Shown: positions 57,963 to 64,000 of the stretch, piece after piece
Numbering within the stretch: the stretch's first letter is position 1
How the letters are laid out: every line of letters begins with the position of its first letter
Assembly: GCA_019095985.1 (NCBI GenBank)
Contig: CM032668.1
Coordinates: 22,790,022 to 22,854,021, forward strand
Origin: Streblospio benedicti
Taxonomy: Eukaryota; Annelida; Polychaeta; Spionida; Spionidae
DNA: 64,000 nucleotides
Direction of reading: 5' to 3'
Made by a program: the position numbers and the translations under genes
Notes under the pieces: model-generated
The model's database searches: none
What the model saw: only the letters and a program-made list of their open reading frames with translations
What the model was told of the DNA's origin: nothing

Positions 57963-58859
57963 TTTAAATGTCCATATGATATGCCAAATAAAACTTGTTC
58001 TATAATGAAGGTTCTATAGCTACAAGAAAGTTAGAGGCGCATGTAATAGGAATGTAAAATATGAAATAGAATAAAACAAAATGTAAGTGATGTGTTGTTG
58101 GTTGATTTGGACTCATTTTTGGAATTATTAGTAATACCATATTTCTGTAATTTGTAGCCTCTGCCCAAATTGTAGCCACGCCATACTTTGTAGTCGTAAG
58201 CTTTTCTCCAAGTTACACAGAAGTTATTTTAGTCTATAAATTGCCCCTTTGGGCCAATCAAGGATGTCCTATTGTAAAGAAAGTGCTTCAGAGACACAAT
58301 GCATCCTGCATTGATCACAGCATATCAACAAATGAAGTCGGTAGGGAGCTTGTGTGATTGAGGCTGGCACGATGGTGAAGCTAAATATAGCAACAGGTGT
58401 TAGACAGTGTGGTTAGTTATACATTGAAGTTTCCTTTCAATTAGGTAGTAGATTCCGCCTATGACATATGACCGGTCTGAATCATAGTCGGGAGACCGTG
58501 AGTTCGATTCCACGATCTTCCAAATTACCTTTACAAGCAACACTGACTTTCGTTTCACTATTAGGTGAAACAAGTTAGAGCTAGAGGCCATGACACTGAG
58601 TTTTGTTACTTAGGTGACATGTCCAGTGATGGAGGCTGTGAATTAGCTGTATCACAGAAACTAAACTGCATGGGGCAAATTTCGTGCGCTCCTGCGAGTC
58701 TTATCTTATCTTAACCAACCGGCTAGGTGATGCTGAGCTCAACTCTGGCTGGATTAGCAAATTAAGAATACTTGAAGAAGGAAGGGGGAAAAAAATACTT
58801 GGGTGGTGGTGCAGAAAAATTGGACACATTTGGGCATGGGTCTGATAGATCCTGGTGAC

Positions 58860-58978
58860 TGAAAGACTTGGAGAAGACAGTTAAGTTGAGATGTAGACAG
58901 ACTGGGCAGTTAGGCCACGCCCTCTGAAGAATATTAGGGCCTGCTCAAATAAACTTGGCATTTGATTGATTGATATCA
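58860..58978 (+). mobile_element. Retroposon tail, copy 1
   Basis: GACTGGGCAGTTAGGCCACG, then AATATTAGGGCCTG and a (TTGA)n end, parallel 60650-60772. The preceding 250 bases may belong to the same degraded element (a KIGHIWAWV frame resembles a non-LTR retrotransposon C terminus, weakly). Confidence 0.5.
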
Positions 58979-59274
58979 AAATTTAGACAACGAATGTATA
59001 TTTGAGTTGGGTTCCAGTATTCAAATTCATGATAATTAGTATCATATTCTTATTTGTTAATTAATTATCTAACATTTAATTAACATATTTTCTTGATCCA
59101 AACGTATGTAATTGTTTTATGTGGCTTTGATAATAATCAAAGTAATGATATCTGCAAAATTACAACATTCTATACATATATATTTAAAAGAAATTTCATT
59201 ATTACTTGCATTATTTAAAATAAATATATCTATATATATAAAAATAAAAGACAAGAATGCAATATATTAATGTA

Positions 59275-59280
59275 TTTATT
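59275..59280 (-). terminator. Candidate poly(A) signal of IFT70/TTC30
   Basis: TTTATT on the plus strand (AATAAA on the minus) lies about 700 bases past the minus-strand stop. Others nearby are possible. Confidence 0.35.
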
Positions 59281-59982
59281 TCCATTTCAATAGCATATCA
59301 TCAGCACAATCAATAATAATATTCATCTCAAAATTGAAATAATTTACTCCAATAAATTGGTACTGTTAGTTTTACTTTTAGTTAAAAAATCATTGCACAA
59401 AATGAATATTGAGGCCAAAATAGTTGGACGGAGTGTCACATTCATCGTTTCATCTTAACAACTATGTCATTTGTAACAATTTACCGGTAATCAATTCCAA
59501 AATTTTGTGGCAGCCATGAACACTCGGTCTCCAGTTGTCAGAAGCAGAAATTTGAAATAGGTTAGATAATTTCAAAGGACACAGTAGTTAAAATGAAACT
59601 ATGCAAACTTAATTGTCAACACAATGAATTTCAAAACATTATTGGACGGTGTACGCTTTTGTATTGTGTGAGCCAAACACGTCGATGAGGCCAGCAAGTC
59701 TCCTATCTGAGCCCCCATGAGACTGGAGGAACTTTCAGCGCACGACAAATCCCATACCCCGATGCCCGGGACAACCTTAAACATTACTAGTGCAACTAAA
59801 ATTTGGATTTTGGAGGATCTAAAATATGAGTTGGGCAACCATATTCTGAAACATGGTTGCCGCCTGCTGGGCGATCGATCATACGCGGCGATACAAATTT
59901 GTTGAGGCCTGCTGAAATCTCTCCTCTACGAGTCTCCTCCACGGAGCGAGTCTCCTCTGCGAGCCCCCACGGCCCACTGAGT

Positions 59983-62680
59983 CTACATGAGCTTGATGAG
60001 CAGGGCCTTGACCTGGCGCGCCTCGTACGTCACGGTGTTCTTGCCCGGATGCTGCGGCTCCTCCTCCAGCGGCTGCTCAGTCATCGCCTTCACATCCTTC
60101 CCGTACACTGCAAACACACACGACAGAGGATGGAATGTAGTAAAACCTCGCCATGCTGGAGACGCCTCACTAATATCGGTTTTCTCGTCAGTAGAAATTT
60201 TGCAAGCAGCAAACATATTAGCCAACATATTACTCCATTTTAAAAGGACTTTGACTGAATGAGAATAAGATGTGTGAAAACACGAATTACTAAAATGAAT
60301 AGTCCTTTTAAAATGGAGTAACTTGAGACTTTGAATGAATGAGAATAAGATGTGTGAAAACACGAATTACAAAAATGAAAAGTCTCAAGTTCAAAGTATT
60401 TACTTTTGCAGTTCCCTAGGAATTGTATACTTGCTTTAACACTAGGAATTGTATACTCTTGCACTTACTATTGCAGTATACAAGAGTACTTTGATACTCT
60501 AGTACTCCAGTACTTACTTTCGCAGTGCTCGAGGAACTGGATACACTCATGTAGCACAGCATCGCGCAGCATGATCATATGCTTCGCCATGTTCTCTGCA
60601 AAAGTTACAAGTGGATTGTGAGCTAACTACTGGGTCTAGGTCAAACACACGAAATATCCGAAAAGATTGGAGGAGACCGTTCCAAAGTAGACTGTGCAGC
60701 CAGGCCACACCTTCATATTGAGGAATAATTAGGGACTGTCCATATAAATTTACAACTTGATTGATTGAAAGACTACTCCGGTTCAAAGTTCTTTTCATTG
60801 AACTGTTGCACACACTTCTACTAGAGGTGCATCTTGACTTGTGGCAAAATACAATTTTCAGTTACACGACAAATACTATCGTTATGATACTGGAAATCAG
60901 TCACTACCCACCTAATAAGAGATTGAAATCAATTTTCAGTTACATGACAACTACCATCATTATGATACTGGAAATCAGTCACTACCCACCTAATAAGAGA
61001 ATGGAATCAATTTTTGGTTACTAATATTTATCCATCAATCAGGTACATCATGTTACAGACATCAAAAACCTTGCACAAACACTTAAATTAAAGACGAATC
61101 AAAAAAACATTAAAACATTCTGTAAATCAGTACTGTATCTAGTGGAAATCAGTACCATTTGTAGTGGAAATCAGTACCATTTCTAGAGGAATCAGTACCA
61201 TTTCTAGAGAAAATCAATACTGTTTCTAGAGAAAATCAGTACCATTTCCAGTGGAAATCAGTACCATTTCTTATCAGTACTAATTCTAGTGGAAATCAGT
61301 ACTGTTTCTAGTAGGAAATCAGTACTGTTTCTAGTGGAAATCAGTACTGTTTCTAGTGCGTACCGACCTATGAGGGAGAGGAAGCACCTCTTGGCGTAGT
61401 ACCACGTGTCTGTGCCCAGCTTCTTCTGGTACGGCTCCAGCGACTTGATGACTCGCGAGATGCCAAACTCATAGTTGCCCTTCGCACAGTACAACGTCCT
61501 GCAAATAAAGACTCAGATGATATTGAGGACACTGTAAAAAAACAAACATTTTTTTATAAACTAAAGAAATAAGTTGGGATATTTATTGTTATAAGACAAG
61601 TAGACAAAGGCACTATATGAACTACAGACTGTCAAACAATCCAGTGATGCCACTATACTAGGAAAGTCATGATCAAAATATTAGTGGCTTACTCAAAACA
61701 TTCTTAAAATCGATCAATTGATGGCCTTGATACACAAGAATCAAGCTGACAATTTTGCAGGGAATGTGACTCAGTAGAACACCGATCAAGTGTGGCAAGT
61801 GACTTTCAATTTACACTCCCCATATACTTAATTCATACTTCTTAACTTCCTAACATTTATTGGATTCATGCAATAGCATTATCAATAGCAATTTTTTTAA
61901 TGGTAGCATTGATTTTTTCTCTCAAATTGTTGAGTGATTTTATTTGGTATTTACACTTGCCAGCAGAAACATATTTACACTGGCCTGTGGCAAGTGCCAG
62001 AGGTGTTTGTCTAATCTTCTCACTACTTATGGGATGAAAAAGTGGGGATACACAGTGTATAACCTCTCTACTAGCACCAGGTGGCCTCAACAGAGATGGT
62101 GTCATTATTATGAAGATCCATACTGATCTCTAATCATGGAGGTTTAGCACTCTTCCAAATAAATGGTCTTAACTAGGTTTGTGATGCATGCTGCACATAC
62201 CAGATGACACGGTTGACAATGCAAAGGTTGAAAACCATTCCTCAGATCCAATTTTAAGAGTTTGCAATTTGTTTAATTTTAGACGACACAGATGGTCTCA
62301 TTGTTGGTTTTTATACTACTTATTCTGTGTTTGGAGACAATAAAATTTTGGTTAATTTAGTTTATTCCGACGTTTCGACACGTAAGTGTCCTCTTCAGGG
62401 AATATTTAACAAACAAATTAACCAAAATTTTTATTGTCTCCAAACACAGAATAAGTAGCATAAAAACCAACAACAATTTAAAGAGATTACTGTGTCCTTA
62501 GTATAGTGGTTTGGGACAGCAAAAAAAAATTGTCTTAATGTTAATTACGAAGGTTGTGATCGCAGGATACACATACCCGATGACGAGGTTGACAATACAC
62601 AGGTGGTAAATCTTCTTCTCGGGGTCTTCGTATGAAATCTGCTCCTCCTCCTTCTCAATCTTACGCATCAACTCCTCAGC
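59983..62680 (-). CDS. IFT70: IFT70/TTC30 intraflagellar transport protein, C-terminal part
   Basis: Four minus-strand exons are visible, in coding order 62680..62577, 61498..61368, 60595..60518 and 60107..59983, with matching phases. They give AEELMRKIEKEEEQISY to YHLCIVNLVIG, TLYCAKGNYEFGISRVIK to GTDTWYYAKRCFLSL, ENMAKHMIMLRDAVLHECIQ and YGKDVKAMTEQPLEEE to GKNTVTYEARQVKALLI, then KLM and TAG. This is the conserved end of TTC30 (IFT70), a tetratricopeptide-repeat subunit of the IFT-B complex that carries cargo in cilia. About 145 of some 660 residues are here; the rest lies right of the window or in its last kilobase unseen. The gene converges on ABCC with about 2.8 kb between stop codons. 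Confidence 0.95.
60395..60540 (-). repeat. Copies of an IFT70 exon end and donor in its intron
   Basis: Read on the minus strand, exon 60595..60518 ends TTCCTCGAGCACTGCGAAA followed by GTAAGTACT. The intron contains CTGCAATAGTAAGTGC and TTCCTAGGGAACTGCAAAAG followed by TAAATACTTTG, decayed copies of the same junction. AGTACT phrases fill the space between. Confidence 0.7.
60650..60772 (+). mobile_element. Retroposon tail, copy 2
   Basis: GACTGTGCAGCCAGGCCACA, then ATAATTAGGGACTG and a TTGATTGATTGA end match the copy at 58860-58978. It lies in an IFT70 intron. Confidence 0.5.
61130..61360 (-). repeat. About 22-bp array beside an IFT70 donor
   Basis: On the plus strand, GGAAATCAGTACCATTTCTA and variants repeat about ten times and stop at the donor of exon 61498..61368. 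The unit resembles the first bases of the intron (GTACGCACTAGAAACAG) more than the exon. Confidence 0.8.
62050..62185. mobile_element. Fragment of the CAGTAGAACCTC MITE family
   Basis: TATAACCTCTCTACTAGCACC and ATGGTCTTAACTAGG recall the family ends, with GGTGGCCTCAACAGAGATGG inside. The ends are degraded. Confidence 0.4.
62300..62472 (-). repeat. Long inverted repeat enclosing a hammerhead-like motif
   Basis: Arms of about 65 bases (TTGTTGGTTTTTATACTACT inward; the mirror ends AGTAGCATAAAAACCAACAA) are nearly perfect. On the minus strand the loop contains CTGAAGAG, GACAC, TTAC, GTGTC, GAAACGTCGGA, that is CUGANGA and GAAA cores around a 5-bp stem with one extra G. Such motifs are known in Penelope-like retroelement ends. 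It lies in an IFT70 intron. Confidence 0.6.
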
Positions 62681-64000
62681 CTGGTCAACAGAGGGGGGTT
62701 ATGTCTTTTTTTTCCATCAATATCTTTAGCTTTAATACTTGTACACAATGTGATAAAATATGTTTATATAATAGTTGCAAAACAATAGAATTGCAGTGAA
62801 AGCTCTTTTCAGCTTGTTATCATTTAATTTATTATAGTTTTAAAAATAAGTTTGCAAACTTCACCTATGGTTATAATCATTACTTGGAGCATTTAAGTAA
62901 GTTTACTTAAATTCGAAATACTTTATTTCTGATATTTAAGATTCAAATATATAAAAGAAATCTAAAAATCAAATAATAGTATGATTAATTTTTCCTAATA
63001 AAGAAACAAAGATATATGCATATGATGACAATAAATATTGTTAAAATAACTATAATTAATAAATATTTTGAAATATATCATGTACAATACAAAAATATTT
63101 TGTAACTGGAATAAAAAAAGTAAGAGCAAAGCGAAGAGATACAACAGTGCACATCCATCCCATATAGTTTTATCTTTAAACAATCATAGCACAGCTATTG
63201 ATGAACCAACAATAGGTCACAATAGTGTATGAGGTGTCAAAATAAAGCTACTAATGTATATTTTCGTGAGATAATTTTTATGATTCGTTAGAATTATATT
63301 TTGTTATGCACAGCCAGCCTGCATGTGTCGATATTAAATATGCGATTTGAACAGTTTGTATCATGTTTATTTATTTTGGCTTTTACCTGAACATTTTGTC
63401 TTTACACTGTTACATTACTATGGTTTTAATGGTATAGATTGCACAGAAATCCGTCACACCATTCCATCAAAACTAATTCCAATGAAAGTTACATCCTTTG
63501 GTGCAGAATTGGCGATGCTAATTAGAATTCATAGGATGATAACTCAAACATATGTATGCGCTGTAAAATAATCAAATATGTGCTGTACTGGTGTTGACGT
63601 AACTCACTTGCGTAATATTTTCTAAAGAGGTCAAGGGGCATATTGTCACATACATGGTATGTCTTGGCCTCTAGAGTATTAGTGCACATAATGTTGAAAA
63701 TTGCTATTTTTATGGTGTAAATAATAGACAGACTTTTTTATTTGGTACTTGGTACTTGTTTGGATGCTATTTTAAACCCATATGGGATGGATGTGACCTA
63801 CGGGAACTGTGTGAATGGGTCTAGTTGTAAAATTAATATCAAGGAAGGAAAAGGAATGCAGATTAATAAATCTAACTGTTGGGGAAAGGTTCCTTGAACA
63901 TGCACTCTTATTCACTAAGTCTGTTGACATATTTCAGAAATAGTGCATAAACCTATAAATAATAACTTTATCTACAAGACAAAATAAAATAAACAAACAA
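62681..64000. other. Probably IFT70 intron, nothing recognised
   Basis: The sequence is AT-rich. I find no further IFT70 exon on the minus strand and no other gene. Open frames are short and featureless. Confidence 0.5.

Noticed and set aside
58430-58530. tRNA gene candidate around GTGAGTTCGATTCCACG
   Set aside because: The B-box-like core is there but no acceptor stem pairing or A box at the right spacing could be drawn. It is at most a SINE scrap.

Overview
The window is a 64 kb piece of an intron-rich animal nuclear genome. GT-AG introns split every larger gene, AT-rich non-coding DNA separates GC-rich exons, and short inverted-repeat transposons, tRNA-like SINE pieces, LINE tails and microsatellites fill the introns. 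The gene families (trypsin-like protease, cholinesterase-type esterase, ABCC1/MRP1-like transporter, IFT70/TTC30, a divergent TALE homeobox gene) point to a bilaterian, probably an aquatic invertebrate. Divergent TALE homeobox genes and this kind of repeat load fit a spiralian such as a mollusc or brachiopod, but that placement is an inference.

Layout. 1-2944: 3' part of a trypsin-like serine protease (+), with an in-frame TGA in one exon. 2945-6427: intergenic. 6428-13435: a complete 11-exon carboxylesterase/cholinesterase-family gene (+), 536 codons, Ser-Glu-His triad intact. 13436-18700: intergenic, with MITEs, a long (AC)n tract and a tandemly duplicated block containing CCAAT motifs. 18701-57145: a roughly 40-exon ABCC1/MRP1-like full transporter (+) in the order TMD0, linker, TMD1, NBD1, linker, TMD2, NBD2; its short first coding exon was not found. 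34209-36482: a two-exon TALE homeobox gene nested on the same strand in one ABCC intron. 59983-62680 and beyond: the 3' end of IFT70/TTC30 (-), convergent with ABCC.

Three things stand out. First, many splice junctions in three unrelated genes sit in tandem arrays whose unit is a copy of the junction itself (exon end plus donor, or polypyrimidine tract plus AG plus exon start). This includes nine copies upstream of the NBD1 H-loop exon and a full exon duplication that has become a probable mutually exclusive exon pair. Second, the nested homeobox gene lies between inverted-repeat ends of a local transposon family, and the outer boundaries (33004 and 38334) carry the same 7-bp flanking duplication, as if the 5.3 kb block including the gene had been inserted as one unit. 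Third, coding lesions occur in otherwise clean genes: a stop in the protease, a one-base frame conflict after the NBD1 Walker A exon, and a badly scrambled NBD2 Walker B/H-loop exon. These could be real decay or local assembly error.

The genes do not form a pathway. The protease and esterase are digestive or detoxifying hydrolases, ABCC1-type pumps export conjugates, IFT70 works in cilia, and the homeobox gene is a transcription factor that appears to have arrived separately.
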